Under the pieces are notes generated by a model. The model worked only from the letters and a program-made list of their open reading frames with translations, searched no databases and was not told the origin of the DNA. DNA of 60,345 nt. Origin: Flavobacteriales bacterium (GTDB lineage Bacteria; Bacteroidota; Bacteroidia; Flavobacteriales_C; GCA-002722245). Position numbers and translations under genes: made by a program. Positions within the stretch are counted from its first letter, which is position 1. Each line of letters begins with the position of its first letter. The stretch is from assembly GCA_029251005.1 (NCBI GenBank), contig JAQXEE010000109.1:1-60345 (forward strand), written 5' to 3'. Of the stretch, positions 8,762 through 18,248 are shown one piece after another.

Positions 8762-9790
8762 TTATTTAATTAAGAATTGGAATCTATCAAAATTCTTTAA
8801 AGCAATTCCAGTTCCTCTTGCAACTGCCTTCAACGGATCGTCAGCAACGTGCACGGGTAATTTAGTTTTCTGAGAAATACGTTTATCTAAACCTCTTAAC
8901 ATAGAACCTCCTCCAGCTAAATAAATACCTGTTCGATAAATATCAGCCGACAATTCTGGTGGCGTCATTTCTAATGCACTTAGTATTGCGGCTTCTATTT
9001 TTGAAATAGATTTATCTAAACAATGTGCGATTTCAGTATAAGAAACTTCAATTTCCTTAGGTATTCCAGTCATTAAATCTCTTCCGTGAACCGCCATATT
9101 TGCTGGTGGATCTTCTAATTCAGGAATAGCTGCACCTACAGCAATTTTAATCCTTTCAGCAGTTCGTTCACCAACTAATATATTATGCTGACGACGCATG
9201 TACTCTTCTATATCGCTAGTGAATTCATCTCCAGCAACTCTTATAGATTTGTCACAAACAATTCCTCCAAGTGCGATAACCGCAATTTCAGATGTTCCCC
9301 CACCTATGTCAATCACCATATTTCCTTGGGGCTCTTCAACATCAATACCAATACCAATAGCTGCTGCCATAGGTTCTTGAATCATTCGAACCTCTTTAGC
9401 TCCTGCGTGCTCAGCTGAATCCTTTACAGCACGCATTTCAACTTGAGTAATTCCAGAAGGAATACAAATTACCATTCTAATATTAGAAGGTCCGAACATT
9501 TTGCGCTTACCTTCATTAATCATTTTAATGAAGCCTCGAATCATTTCTTCGGCTGCTTGAAAATCAGCAATTACACCATCTTTTAAAGGTCGAATTGTTT
9601 TTATTTCCTCATGGGTTTTACCATGCATTTGCATAGCTCTTTTTCCAATAGCTATAACCGCACCTGTAGTACGATTTTTTGCAATTATTGAGGGCTCATC
9701 AACAACTACCTTATCGTTTTCGATAATTAGTGTGTTTGCCGTACCCAAATCAATGGCAATTTCTTGGTTTAAAAAGCTAAAAAGACCCAT
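8762..9790 (-). CDS. mreB: rod shape-determining actin homologue MreB
   Basis: MreB (342 residues) forms ATP-dependent filaments under the inner membrane and guides cell-wall elongation. The actin-fold nucleotide motifs are intact: phosphate 1 loop IDLGTANTLI near residue 15, phosphate 2 loop VIDIGGGTSEIAVI near 160, and the adenosine motif GIYLAGGGSMLRGL near 290. The N-terminal MGLFSFLNQEIA matches the usual amphipathic membrane-binding start. The length is normal. It follows purH by 77 bases and comes before mreC, separated from it by a terminator-like hairpin. Confidence 0.97.
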   Translation of the reverse strand: MGLFSFLNQEIAIDLGTANTLIIENDKVVVDEPSIIAKNRTTGAVIAIGKRAMQMHGKTHEEIKTIRPLKDGVIADFQAAEEMIRGFIKMINEGKRKMFGPSNIRMVICIPSGITQVEMRAVKDSAEHAGAKEVRMIQEPMAAAIGIGIDVEEPQGNMVIDIGGGTSEIAVIALGGIVCDKSIRVAGDEFTSDIEEYMRRQHNILVGERTAERIKIAVGAAIPELEDPPANMAVHGRDLMTGIPKEIEVSYTEIAHCLDKSISKIEAAILSALEMTPPELSADIYRTGIYLAGGGSMLRGLDKRISQKTKLPVHVADDPLKAVARGTGIALKNFDRFQFLIK

Positions 9791-9867
9791 ATTTAAATAT
9801 ACAATCAGTTAAATAAGAATTCTTTACAAAAGGATTCTTATTATGAACAATTTTGTGTTCTTTCTTG

Positions 9868-11388
9868 TTAATGTTTAAAATGTCGAATTCCTGTCATTAC
9901 CATCGCAACATCATTTGCATTACAGTAATCTACAGAATCTTGATCCTTAATTGAACCACCAGGCTGAACGACAGCTGTTATCCCTGCATTCTTAGCCAAT
10001 TCAACACAATCAGGAAATGGGAAAAACGCATCAGATGCCATCACTGCTCCTTTTAAACTAAATTCAAAGGCGTCTGCTTTTTCGACAGCTTGTCTTAAAG
10101 CATCGACTCTTGAAGTTTGTCCAGTTCCACTTGAGATCAACGTATTGTCTTTTGCAAAAACAATCGTATTTGATTTCGTGTGTTTACAAATTTTTGCAGC
10201 AAAGATTAAATCTTTATTTTCATTAGCAGTTGGTAGTTTATTGGTTGCAGGTTTTAAGTCCGCTTCAGTTTCCATAACTGAATCTTTACCTTGAACTAAC
10301 ACTCCGTTTAACGCAGATCTTACTGTGGTTTGTGGTAAAACAACTTCTTTTTGAATTAAAATAATTCTATTTTTCTTAGTTGTTAACACTTCTAAAGCAT
10401 CAGCATCATATTCTGGAGCAATTAATACTTCGAAAAATAATTTTTGAATTTCTAAAGCAGTTACTCGATCAACTTTTACATTTGTGATTAAAACACCACC
10501 AAATGCAGAAATAGGATCACCTCCTAAAGCTGCTTTCCATGCTTCTAAAACGGTTGATCTTGTCGCTACACCACAAGCATTATTATGTTTTAACACAGCG
10601 AAAGTAGTATCTGAAAACTCAGACATTAAGTTAACTGCTGCATCAACATCTAATAAATTATTATAGGATAATTCTTTTCCGTGTAACTTATCAAAAATTT
10701 GATTTAAATCTCCAAAGAAAGCGCCTTTTTGGTGAGGATTCTCACCGTACCTTAAAGTTTGCGAACTTGTTTCACTAACTTTTAGAGCGGATTGGTCTTC
10801 TCCATCAAAATATTTGAAAATTTGAGAATCATAATGAGACGAAACATTAAACGCAGACAAGGCAAATTTCTTTCTATCTTCCTTTGAAGTAATGCCTCCT
10901 TTAAATGAAATAATATCCAATAATAGTTGGTATTGATTTTTTGAAGGAACAATTACAACATCTTTATAATTCTTTGCTGCAGCTCTAATTAAAGAAATTC
11001 CTCCAATATCTATTTTCTCAATAATATCAGCATGATCTGCTCCTGAAGCTACAGTATCTTCAAAGGGGTATAAATCAACAATAACTAAATCAATTTCGGG
11101 AATTGAATATTGTGACATTTGGCTAACATCACTATCTAAACCTCTTCTCCCTAAGATTCCTCCAAAAATTTTTGGATGCAATGTTTTAACTCTCCCTCCT
11201 AAAATTGAAGGATAATCAGTTAAATCTTCAACTCTTTCAACTGCAATACCAAGTCCCTCAATAAAGGATTGTGTCCCGCCTGTAGAATAAATTATAACTC
11301 CTAAATCATTCAATTTCCTTACAACTGGCTCTAAATTTCCTTTATCAAAAACAGAAATTAAAGCACTCTTAATTTTAACATCAGCCAT
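9868..11388 (-). CDS. purH: bifunctional purine enzyme PurH (AICAR transformylase / IMP cyclohydrolase)
   Basis: PurH carries out the last two steps to IMP: formyl transfer to AICAR, then ring closure. The 506 residues hold an N-terminal MGS-like cyclohydrolase domain (about 1-190; SVFDKGNLEPVVRKL, STGGTQSFIEGLG, GGRVKTLHPKIFGGIL) and the AICAR transformylase domain (LRYGENPHQKGAFFG, LKHNNACGVA, DPISAFGGV, MASDAFFPFPD). All main motifs are present. The order purH-mreB is common in Bacteroidota. The 190 bases upstream carry the frr terminator but no promoter that I can define with confidence. Confidence 0.97.
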   Translation of the reverse strand: MADVKIKSALISVFDKGNLEPVVRKLNDLGVIIYSTGGTQSFIEGLGIAVERVEDLTDYPSILGGRVKTLHPKIFGGILGRRGLDSDVSQMSQYSIPEIDLVIVDLYPFEDTVASGADHADIIEKIDIGGISLIRAAAKNYKDVVIVPSKNQYQLLLDIISFKGGITSKEDRKKFALSAFNVSSHYDSQIFKYFDGEDQSALKVSETSSQTLRYGENPHQKGAFFGDLNQIFDKLHGKELSYNNLLDVDAAVNLMSEFSDTTFAVLKHNNACGVATRSTVLEAWKAALGGDPISAFGGVLITNVKVDRVTALEIQKLFFEVLIAPEYDADALEVLTTKKNRIILIQKEVVLPQTTVRSALNGVLVQGKDSVMETEADLKPATNKLPTANENKDLIFAAKICKHTKSNTIVFAKDNTLISSGTGQTSRVDALRQAVEKADAFEFSLKGAVMASDAFFPFPDCVELAKNAGITAVVQPGGSIKDQDSVDYCNANDVAMVMTGIRHFKH

Positions 11389-11526
11389 TATAGATAGATA
11401 AATTTTGTAAAGTACAAGTTTAAGCTTAATTCACAGGCTTCTCAATAATTAAATGGGGTTTTTTATTTAATGTTGAAAAGTTGTTCAAATTGTTAACTGT
11501 CTTCTATTATTCGATATTGAAATGCA

Positions 11527-11556
11527 TAAAAAAAGCGCGTACCAAAGTATGCGCTT
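11527..11556 (-). terminator. intrinsic terminator after frr
   Basis: AAGCGCGTAC (11533-11542) pairs with GTATGCGCTT (11547-11556) around a four-base loop. On the minus strand a run of seven T residues follows the stem, in the right place to end the pyrH-frr transcript. Confidence 0.75.
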
Positions 11557-11580
11557 TCTTAACATTTTCTAAAAATTGAA

Positions 11581-12144
11581 TTATACCGTCATAATATCTT
11601 TTTCTTTTTCTAGTAAAATTGAATCAATCCGAGCAACATGAGAGTTCGTAAGGTCTTGAATCTTAGTTTCTGCATCTTTCTGAGCATCCTCAGGAAGTCC
11701 TTCTTCCTTTAATCCTTTTATTGAATCATTAGCTATTTTCCTTGCGGATCTAACGCCAACTTTAGCGTCTTCACCAACAGCTTTTGCCTGCTTACATAAA
11801 TCTTTTCTTCTTTCCTCCGTTAACATTGGAATAGAAATAATAATAACATCTCCGTTATTTTGAGGATTTAAACCCAGATTAGAATCTATTATTGCTTTAG
11901 AAATAGGATCGATCATTCCTTTTTCCCAAGGTTGAACTGTTAATGTTTTAGCATCAGGAGTACTCACGTTAGCAACCTGACTCAGAGGTGTAGTTGCACC
12001 GTAGTAATCAACTTTAACACTTGATAACATGCTTGGATTAGCTTTTCCTGCTCTAATTTTAGTTAGTTCACTTTCTAGCCTTGTCAACGACTTCTGCATT
12101 GTTTCTTTTGCAGAGTCTAATTCAAATTCTACTTCTTCAGTCAT
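11581..12144 (-). CDS. frr: ribosome recycling factor
   Basis: Frr (187 residues) splits post-termination ribosomes together with EF-G and IF-3. The standard sequence marks are present: RAGKANPSMLSSVKVDYYG near residue 32, TPLSQVANVSTPDAKTL, QPWEKGMIDPISKAI, and PMLTEERRKDLCKQAK in the second half. Length is typical (about 185). It starts seven bases after the pyrH stop, so both genes form an operon, a very common arrangement. A strong terminator follows. Confidence 0.97.
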   Translation of the reverse strand: MTEEVEFELDSAKETMQKSLTRLESELTKIRAGKANPSMLSSVKVDYYGATTPLSQVANVSTPDAKTLTVQPWEKGMIDPISKAIIDSNLGLNPQNNGDVIIISIPMLTEERRKDLCKQAKAVGEDAKVGVRSARKIANDSIKGLKEEGLPEDAQKDAETKIQDLTNSHVARIDSILLEKEKDIMTV

Positions 12145-12150
12145 AATATC

Positions 12151-12864
12151 TTAATTAAAATCAACTAAGGTTCCTACTTCTTTTTCTCCAAAAATCACGC
12201 TTCTTAAATTCCCTGGCCTATTCATATCAAAAACCACAATTGGAAGCTTATTTTCATTACACAATGTAAAAGCAGTTAAGTCCATTACATTTAACCCTTT
12301 TTCATAGACTTCTGTGAATGAAATTGTGTTATATTTTTTTGCATTTATATCCTTCTCAGGATCTGCAGTGTAAATACCATCCACTCTTGTTCCTTTTAAA
12401 ATTGCATCTGCACCAATTTCAATAGCTCTTAATGTTGCTGCTGTATCGGTAGTAAAATAAGGGTTTCCTGTTCCTGCACCAAAAATAACAACTCGTCCTT
12501 TTTCCAAATGTCTTGTTGCTCTTCTTTTGATATATGGTTCAGCAAATTGCTCCATTTTAATCGCCGTTTGTAAACGAGTATCAACTCCTTTAACCTCCAG
12601 AGCTGACTGTAAAGCCATACCGTTAATAACAGTAGCCAACATTCCCATGTAATCTCCTTGAACCCTATCGATACCCATTTCTTCAGCGTTCATACCTCTA
12701 TAGATATTTCCTCCTCCGATAACAATCGCTACCTCAGCACCTTCATCAATTACAGCTTTAATTTCAGAAGCATATTCGGACAACCTCTTAGGATCAATTC
12801 CGTAGCTATTATCACCCATTAAGGCTTCTCCACTTAACTTTAATAAAACGCGATTATATTTCAT
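12151..12864 (-). CDS. pyrH: UMP kinase
   Basis: This 237-residue bacterial UMP kinase phosphorylates UMP to UDP for nucleic acid and wall-precursor synthesis. Visible motifs are [10 protein letters not shown] at the N-terminus, [10 protein letters not shown] for phosphate binding, [15 protein letters not shown], and [17 protein letters not shown], with [13 protein letters not shown] after it; all are typical of PyrH. It precedes frr by a few bases. The region upstream (12865-12936) holds TAAACTTTG, one base longer than the Bacteroidota -7 consensus, so an independent promoter after the tsf terminator is likely. Confidence 0.97.
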   Translation of the reverse strand: MKYNRVLLKLSGEALMGDNSYGIDPKRLSEYASEIKAVIDEGAEVAIVIGGGNIYRGMNAEEMGIDRVQGDYMGMLATVINGMALQSALEVKGVDTRLQTAIKMEQFAEPYIKRRATRHLEKGRVVIFGAGTGNPYFTTDTAATLRAIEIGADAILKGTRVDGIYTADPEKDINAKKYNTISFTEVYEKGLNVMDLTAFTLCNENKLPIVVFDMNRPGNLRSVIFGEKEVGTLVDFN

Positions 12865-12936
12865 CTGAACTTTTTGGATTGTTAATTTACAAAGTTTATT
12901 TAATTTTCACCTTATCTCATAAAAGAAATTATAAAG

Positions 12937-12967
12937 CAAAAAAAAAGCTACCATTAAGGTAGCTTTT
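12937..12967 (-). terminator. intrinsic terminator after tsf
   Basis: AAAGCTACC pairs with GGTAGCTTT (arms about 12944-12952 and 12958-12966) with a short loop; on the minus strand a long T run follows. It ends the rplM-rpsI-rpsB-tsf transcript and separates it from pyrH. Confidence 0.8.
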
Positions 12968-12983
12968 TAAATGTTTCGTATAA

Positions 12984-13808
12984 TTACGATAACGAGTATC
13001 TTTTAAAGTCAACAATAGTCAAATCTGCTGAACCTTCATTAAGGTATTGCTTAATTGATTTCTTATTGTCTTTAATAAATGCTTGATTCAATAACGTACT
13101 TTCTTTGAAGAATTTCTGTAATTTACCTTGAGCGATTTTTTCAACCATATTTTCAGGCTTACCTTCTTGGATTAGTAATTCCTTAGCGATCTCAATTTCT
13201 TTATTGATTACGTCTTGAGGAACATCTTTTGAATCCAATGCAATTGGGTTCATAGCTGCAGCTTGCATTGCGCAATCTTTAGCATAAACTTCATCGACTT
13301 TTTGATTCAAAGCTACAATTGTTGCTATTTGATTACCAGGATGGTTATAACCATAAACAGTTTCACCTTCTACTACTGCAAAGTAAGATATCTCCAATTT
13401 TTCACCAATAACTCCAGTTTGCTCTATAACCTTTTCGGCAACAGTCATACTATCAATAGAAGCAGATAGCAACTCTTCTAGAGTATTAAGCTTATTAGCG
13501 ATAGCTACATCTGTAAAAGACTCAACCAGCTTCCCGAAATCTACATTTTTTGCAACAAAATCAGTTTCACAATTCAAAACTGTTAAATATGCCTTATTGC
13601 CAGAAACTTTTGCCAAAGCAAAACCTTCAGCAGCATCCCTATCAGCTCTTTTGTTCGCTAATTTTTGACCTTTTTTTCTTAAAAAATCGATAGCTGAATC
13701 AAAATCTCCATTAGATTCGATTAAAGCTTTCTTACAGTCCATCATTCCTGCACCAGTTTGTTTTCTTAATTTGAAAACCTCTTTAGCACTAATTTCTGCG
13801 GTTGCCAT
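12984..13808 (-). CDS. tsf: translation elongation factor Ts
   Basis: EF-Ts recycles EF-Tu by releasing GDP. The 274-residue protein begins with a UBA-like domain and the signature KLRKQTGAGMMDCKKAL; further on are TDFVAKN near residue 85 and CAMQAAAMNPIAL in the core domain. Length agrees with the Bacteroidota form. It lies 31 bases after rpsB and is followed by a strong terminator, the usual end of this operon. Confidence 0.97.
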   Translation of the reverse strand: MATAEISAKEVFKLRKQTGAGMMDCKKALIESNGDFDSAIDFLRKKGQKLANKRADRDAAEGFALAKVSGNKAYLTVLNCETDFVAKNVDFGKLVESFTDVAIANKLNTLEELLSASIDSMTVAEKVIEQTGVIGEKLEISYFAVVEGETVYGYNHPGNQIATIVALNQKVDEVYAKDCAMQAAAMNPIALDSKDVPQDVINKEIEIAKELLIQEGKPENMVEKIAQGKLQKFFKESTLLNQAFIKDNKKSIKQYLNEGSADLTIVDFKRYSLS

Positions 13809-13839
13809 TTTATACTCTTTTTAATTACTTGTAAATTTA

Positions 13840-14592
13840 TTACGCTTCTGTTGTTTCTTCTTCAGCTGCTGGTTTTTCAGTCTTCTTAGACGCTTCTTTA
13901 GTTGCTTTTCTTTCTTCTAAACCTTCACTTATAGAACCACAAACTACATCTAGTATTTTTGCAACAGATGCTGAACTATCATCGTTTGCAGGGATTGCAA
14001 AATCAACTAAATTTGGATTTGAATTCGTATCAACGATAGCGAATGTAGGAATACCTAGCTTTGCAGCCTCAGAAACAGCAATATGCTCTTTATGAATATC
14101 TACTACAAATAATGCAGCAGGCAATCTATTCAAATCAGAAATAGAACCAATTGTTTTGTTTAATTTATCTCTTTGACGTGATTTAAACAAACGCTCTCTT
14201 TTAGAAATCTTATCGAAAGTTCCATCTTTCTCCATTTTTTCTAATGAATTTAGTTTTCTAACCGCTTTTCTGATAGTAGCAAAGTTAGTTAACATTCCTC
14301 CTGACCATCTTTCAGTAACATAAGGCATGTTAATTTCAGCAACTCTCTGAGAAGTTAATTCTTTTGCTTGTTTCTTTGTAGCAACGAAAAGAATCTTCTT
14401 ACCCGACTTTGCAATCTGTTTTAAAGCTTGAGATGCTTCATCCAATTTTGCAACGGTCTTATTCAAATCGATGATATGAATTCCGTTCTTTTCCATGAAA
14501 ATGTACGGAGCCATGTTAGGATTCCACTTTCTTGTTAAGTGTCCGAAGTGACACCCAGCTTCTAATAACTCTTTATAATTTGCAGTAGCCAT
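13840..14592 (-). CDS. rpsB: 30S ribosomal protein S2
   Basis: S2 has 250 residues. Family signatures are LLEAGCHFGHLTRKWNP at the start, IHIIDLNKTV, the KKQAKELTSQRV region, and FVVDIHKEHIAVSEAAKLGIPTFAIVDTNSNP. A basic-acidic tail of about 25 residues (KATKEASKKTEKPAAEEETTEA) extends past the core and is a common variable feature. Gene order rpsI-rpsB-tsf is conserved in Bacteroidota. Confidence 0.97.
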   Translation of the reverse strand: MATANYKELLEAGCHFGHLTRKWNPNMAPYIFMEKNGIHIIDLNKTVAKLDEASQALKQIAKSGKKILFVATKKQAKELTSQRVAEINMPYVTERWSGGMLTNFATIRKAVRKLNSLEKMEKDGTFDKISKRERLFKSRQRDKLNKTIGSISDLNRLPAALFVVDIHKEHIAVSEAAKLGIPTFAIVDTNSNPNLVDFAIPANDDSSASVAKILDVVCGSISEGLEERKATKEASKKTEKPAAEEETTEA

Positions 14593-14628
14593 ATTCTTAA
14601 TATATAATCTTTAATTCGTAGTGTAATA

Positions 14629-15015
14629 TTAACGTTTCGAGAACTGGAATTTCTTACGAGCTTTCTTCTGACCTGGCTTCTTACGTTCAACCATTCTCGG
14701 ATCTCTAGTCATTAAACCTTCTTTTTTCAAAGCAGGTTTAGCTTCTTCATCTAATTGTACTAGTGCTCTCGATATACCTAAACGAATAGCTTCTACTTGA
14801 CCAGTAAATCCACCGCCTGATACATTTACAGTAACGTCAAATTTACCTTCTTGATCAGTTAAAGCAAAAGGTTGGTTCAATTTGAATAACCACTGATCTA
14901 ATGGGAAATAAACTTTAGAGTCTTTTCCATTTATAGTAATCTGTCCTGTTCCTTCTTTAAGATAAACTCTTGCGACAGCAGACTTTCTTCTTCCTAATGT
15001 ATTAACTACTTCCAT
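14629..15015 (-). CDS. rpsI: 30S ribosomal protein S9
   Basis: S9 (128 residues) has the expected N-terminal [14 protein letters not shown], the central [19 protein letters not shown], and a C-terminus ending [12 protein letters not shown], whose last basic residues reach the P-site tRNA in the ribosome. It starts five bases after rplM, so it is cotranscribed. Confidence 0.97.
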   Translation of the reverse strand: MEVVNTLGRRKSAVARVYLKEGTGQITINGKDSKVYFPLDQWLFKLNQPFALTDQEGKFDVTVNVSGGGFTGQVEAIRLGISRALVQLDEEAKPALKKEGLMTRDPRMVERKKPGQKKARKKFQFSKR

Positions 15016-15020
15016 TCTTC

Positions 15021-15476
15021 TTATTTAATTTCGTTGATGTTAATTGCTTTCGGCTTCTGAGCTTCTTGATTGTGCTCTGCCCCTGCATAAACATATAAGT
15101 TTTTAAAAATAGCGTTCCCTAATTTATTTTTAGGAAGCATTCCTTTAACCGCTTTTTCAACTAAAGCAGTTGGATGCTTAGCTAATAACTGGTCTGCAGA
15201 TAAAACTCTTTGTCCACCTGGGTAACCAGTATATCTAATATATCTCTTTTCTGTACTCTTGTTTCCTGTTAAGGTAACTTTCTCCGCATTGATAACAACA
15301 ACGTTGTCACCACAGTCAACATGAGGAGTAAATCCTGCTTTATGTTTTCCTCTAACAAGTCTAGCAATTGTTGAAGCTAAACGCCCTAAAGTTTGCCCTT
15401 CTGCATCAACAAGTAACCACTCTTTGTTTACTGTCGCAGCGTTCTCCGAAATTGTTTTGTAACTTAATGTATCCAC
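15021..15476 (-). CDS. rplM: 50S ribosomal protein L13
   Basis: L13 has 151 residues with the motifs [32 protein letters not shown], and [24 protein letters not shown]. It is first in the rplM-rpsI-rpsB-tsf operon and has a clear Bacteroidota-type promoter about 50 bases upstream. The short leader includes a small hairpin (CTGC and GCAG around a five-base loop near 15500), which may be only incidental. Confidence 0.97.
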   Translation of the reverse strand: MDTLSYKTISENAATVNKEWLLVDAEGQTLGRLASTIARLVRGKHKAGFTPHVDCGDNVVVINAEKVTLTGNKSTEKRYIRYTGYPGGQRVLSADQLLAKHPTALVEKAVKGMLPKNKLGNAIFKNLYVYAGAEHNQEAQKPKAININEIK

Positions 15477-15522
15477 TATAATACCGTTTTAATATTCCTG
15501 CTATTCGCAGAAAAATGGGCGA

Positions 15523-15554
15523 CAAAAGTACGACTTTAATTTTAACGGAACAAA
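15523..15554 (-). promoter_or_regulatory. Bacteroidota-type promoter for rplM-rpsI-rpsB-tsf
   Basis: On the minus strand a TTTG box (15554-15551) is followed after 20 bases by TACTTTTG (15530-15523), an exact match to the -33 TTTG and -7 TAnnTTTG consensus of Bacteroidota housekeeping sigma factor. Transcription would start near 15517, leaving a leader of about 40 bases before rplM. Confidence 0.75.
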
Positions 15555-15776
15555 TTATCAACACTTTATTTGTTGAAATAATTCAATTCACTTGAAATCA
15601 AGAACTTAATGAGAATTTCAACTTTGATTAACTTGACAATAAAAGCGCTCTTTCACTCAAAAAGTTACGGAAAGCTCGCAAAATATCAATGGATATTAAT
15701 CCAACTTTAGCTCCGTATTTTATTTATTCATAAATTTACCCTTTGAATAAACAATTAGTCAGAAACACTTATATAT

Positions 15777-17060
15777 ATGAACGTTTTAGTTTTAGGATCA
15801 GGAGGAAGAGAGCATGCCATAAGCTGGAAATTAACACAAAGCTCCAGCTTAAATAAGCTATTCGTAGCTCCAGGTAACGCAGGAACCTCAGAAGTTGCTC
15901 AAAACCTGAATATCGGAGTTAACGATTTTGAAGCAATTAAAAGCGCCGTTATTAAACACGATATTAATCTTGTAATTGTAGGTCCTGAAGATCCATTAGT
16001 TAATGGCATCGTCGATTTCTTTTTGGCAGATGATACAGTTAAGCACATTCCTGTAATTGGACCGCAAGCTGAAGCTGCTCAATTAGAAGGAAGTAAAGAA
16101 TATTCAAAAAGGTTTATGCAAAGGAATAATGTTCCAACTGCAGCCTATGAATCTTTTACTAAAGATTCTCTGGAAGACGGATATAAATATCTTGAGACTC
16201 AGAAACCACCTTATGTATTAAAAGCAGATGGATTAGCAGCAGGTAAAGGTGTTGTAATTCTAAATGATTTAAATGCCGCAAAAGAAGAACTTAAAGCAAT
16301 GCTTGCTGATGCAAAATTTGGAGACGCTTCAAGTAAGGTTGTTATTGAAGAATTTATGAGCGGAATTGAATTATCTGTTTTTGTCATCACTGATGGGAAA
16401 GATTATGTTATTCTTCCTGAAGCTAAAGATTACAAACAAATCGGAGAAGGTGATACCGGATTAAATACAGGAGGCATGGGTGCTATCTCACCTGTTCCAT
16501 TTGCTGACAAAGTATTTATGGATAGAGTAGAAAAAGAGGTTGTTATTCCTACAATTGATGGCTTTAAAAAAGAAAACCTTCCCTATAAGGGATTTGTATT
16601 TATCGGTTTAATGAATGAAAACGGAGTCCCAAGAGTTGTTGAATATAACGTCAGAATGGGGGATCCTGAAACTGAAGTTGTCTTACCCAGACTGAAGACT
16701 GATCTATTAGAAATTTTGCAAGCGGTTGGTGAAAACAGACTGGGGGAAATCACTGTGGAATTTGAAGATGAAACGGCGGCTACTGTTATTATGGTTTCTG
16801 GAGGATATCCAGAAGCCTATGAAAAAGGCAAAGAAATTTATGGCTTAGATAAAACAGAAGGTTCTCTTATTTTTCATGCGGGTACCAAAGAACAAAACGG
16901 CAAAGTTCTTTCTAATGGAGGAAGAGTAATAGCGGTTACTTCTCGAGGTAAAGATTTAAATGATGCTTTAAGGCAGTGTTATAAAAACACAGCTATTATT
17001 GATTGGCAAGACAGATATTTTAGATCAGATTTAGGTTTCGATCTTCAAGAATATCTTTAA
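15777..17060 (+). CDS. purD: phosphoribosylamine-glycine ligase (GAR synthetase)
   Basis: PurD joins glycine to phosphoribosylamine in the second step of purine synthesis. The 427-residue ATP-grasp enzyme shows the N-terminal VLVLGSGGREHAISWKL, VGPEDPLVNGIVDFF, YVLKADGLAAGKGVVIL, GDTGLNTGGMGAISP, and the metal-binding VVEYNVRMGDPETEVVLPRL. All key regions are intact and the length is standard. It stands alone and diverges from rplM over a 300-base spacer. TACCCTTTG about 40 bases before the start is one base off the Bacteroidota -7 consensus. A strong terminator follows. Confidence 0.97.
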   Translation: MNVLVLGSGGREHAISWKLTQSSSLNKLFVAPGNAGTSEVAQNLNIGVNDFEAIKSAVIKHDINLVIVGPEDPLVNGIVDFFLADDTVKHIPVIGPQAEAAQLEGSKEYSKRFMQRNNVPTAAYESFTKDSLEDGYKYLETQKPPYVLKADGLAAGKGVVILNDLNAAKEELKAMLADAKFGDASSKVVIEEFMSGIELSVFVITDGKDYVILPEAKDYKQIGEGDTGLNTGGMGAISPVPFADKVFMDRVEKEVVIPTIDGFKKENLPYKGFVFIGLMNENGVPRVVEYNVRMGDPETEVVLPRLKTDLLEILQAVGENRLGEITVEFEDETAATVIMVSGGYPEAYEKGKEIYGLDKTEGSLIFHAGTKEQNGKVLSNGGRVIAVTSRGKDLNDALRQCYKNTAIIDWQDRYFRSDLGFDLQEYL

Positions 17061-17076
17061 AATAAAATTCACTATC

Positions 17077-17109
17077 GAGGCTTCTAATAAAACAGAAGCC
17101 TCTTTTTTT
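17077..17109 (+). terminator. intrinsic terminator after purD
   Basis: GAGGCTTCT (17077-17085) pairs with AGAAGCCTC (17094-17102) and is followed by seven T residues. It lies directly beside the stop of the convergent sensor kinase gene. Confidence 0.85.
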
Positions 17110-18247
17110 AAAGCTCAATTCTAAAAACTGTTCCTTTGCTTAATTCTGAATTCTTAACAAAAACACGACCTTCATGGTGATCTTCAATAATTCGTTTAAC
17201 TAAGGATAAACCCAAACCCCAGCCCCTTTTCTTTGACGTGAAGCCCGGTTTAAATATTTTTTTAAATTCTTGTTTAGGAATTCCTTTTCCGGTATCTGAA
17301 ATATCAATGATTATTTGCTCATTTAGTCTAAACAAAGTCATTTCAATTTTCCCTGCTCCGCTCATAGCATCAACGGCGTTTTTGGTGATATTTTCAATAA
17401 CCCATTCAAATAAGGGGATACAAACCTTTGAATTAATGGTTTCATCTCCCTTAATAATTATTTCAACTTTAGAAGACAACCTTGTTCTTAGGTAAGAAAC
17501 AACGTGATTTATTGTATCCAATAAATTTACCTCATCATAAGAAGGATCTGAACCAATTTTACTAAACCTATCCGTAATCGTCTCTAGCCTTGTTACATCC
17601 TTTCGAATTTCCTCAACAATTGAATCGTCAACATCTATACTTTTTAAATATTCAATCCACCCCATCAAAGAAGATAGCGGTGTACCTAATTGATGAGCAG
17701 TTTCTTTTGACATACCAACCCAGACTTGATTCTGTTCTGCATTTCGTGATGATGAAAATGCAAAATAACTAACTATAACAAACAAGCCTATAATGGATAG
17801 CTGCATATAAGGATAATAGGCGAGTAAACTTATCAAAATAGAATTTTCAAAATAAATATATTGCTTACTTCCTAAACCAATAGGTATCTCAACAGGCTGA
17901 TTTTCAGCCTTCATTTCTATTAGTTTAGACTCTAAATAACCTGGCTGATCAGCTATCTTTATTGAATCCAAATTTCTAGAATTAAGTATTGAGCCATGCT
18001 CGTCTACCCAAATAACAGGTACTGTATTGTTGTCTTTGATAATTTTGAAATAGAAGGTTAGATCTCCAGTCCCGTCATCCTCTACAGATCTTTTTGTCGC
18101 CTCCGCAACTAGTTTAACTTTTTTATTTTCTTCTTCAGCTAACTTATCTACAATACTATTGGTGTAAAAAAGAGAGGATAAGGCAATTCCCAAAGCTCCT
18201 AGCAATAACGATATTTTCCAAAGTTGCTTTTTAACGTATATATTCAC
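17108..18247 (-). CDS. membrane sensor histidine kinase without HAMP domain
   Basis: A 379-residue kinase. Membrane spans lie at about 10-28 and 146-164 and enclose a periplasmic sensor of some 115 residues. No HAMP linker follows; the phosphoacceptor box comes at once (MSKETAHQLGTPLSS, His185), then the ATPase domain with ENITKNAVDAM (N box), DISDTGKGIP (G1) and RGWGLGLSLVKRI (G2). The start is GTG at 18247, one base after the stop of the AsmA-like gene, so translational coupling is likely. No response regulator gene is adjacent, so the partner is unknown. The H-box form HQLGTPLSS is common in Bacteroidota kinases. Confidence 0.85.
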   Translation of the reverse strand: MNIYVKKQLWKISLLLGALGIALSSLFYTNSIVDKLAEEENKKVKLVAEATKRSVEDDGTGDLTFYFKIIKDNNTVPVIWVDEHGSILNSRNLDSIKIADQPGYLESKLIEMKAENQPVEIPIGLGSKQYIYFENSILISLLAYYPYMQLSIIGLFVIVSYFAFSSSRNAEQNQVWVGMSKETAHQLGTPLSSLMGWIEYLKSIDVDDSIVEEIRKDVTRLETITDRFSKIGSDPSYDEVNLLDTINHVVSYLRTRLSSKVEIIIKGDETINSKVCIPLFEWVIENITKNAVDAMSGAGKIEMTLFRLNEQIIIDISDTGKGIPKQEFKKIFKPGFTSKKRGWGLGLSLVKRIIEDHHEGRVFVKNSELSKGTVFRIEL

Positions 18248-18248
18248 T

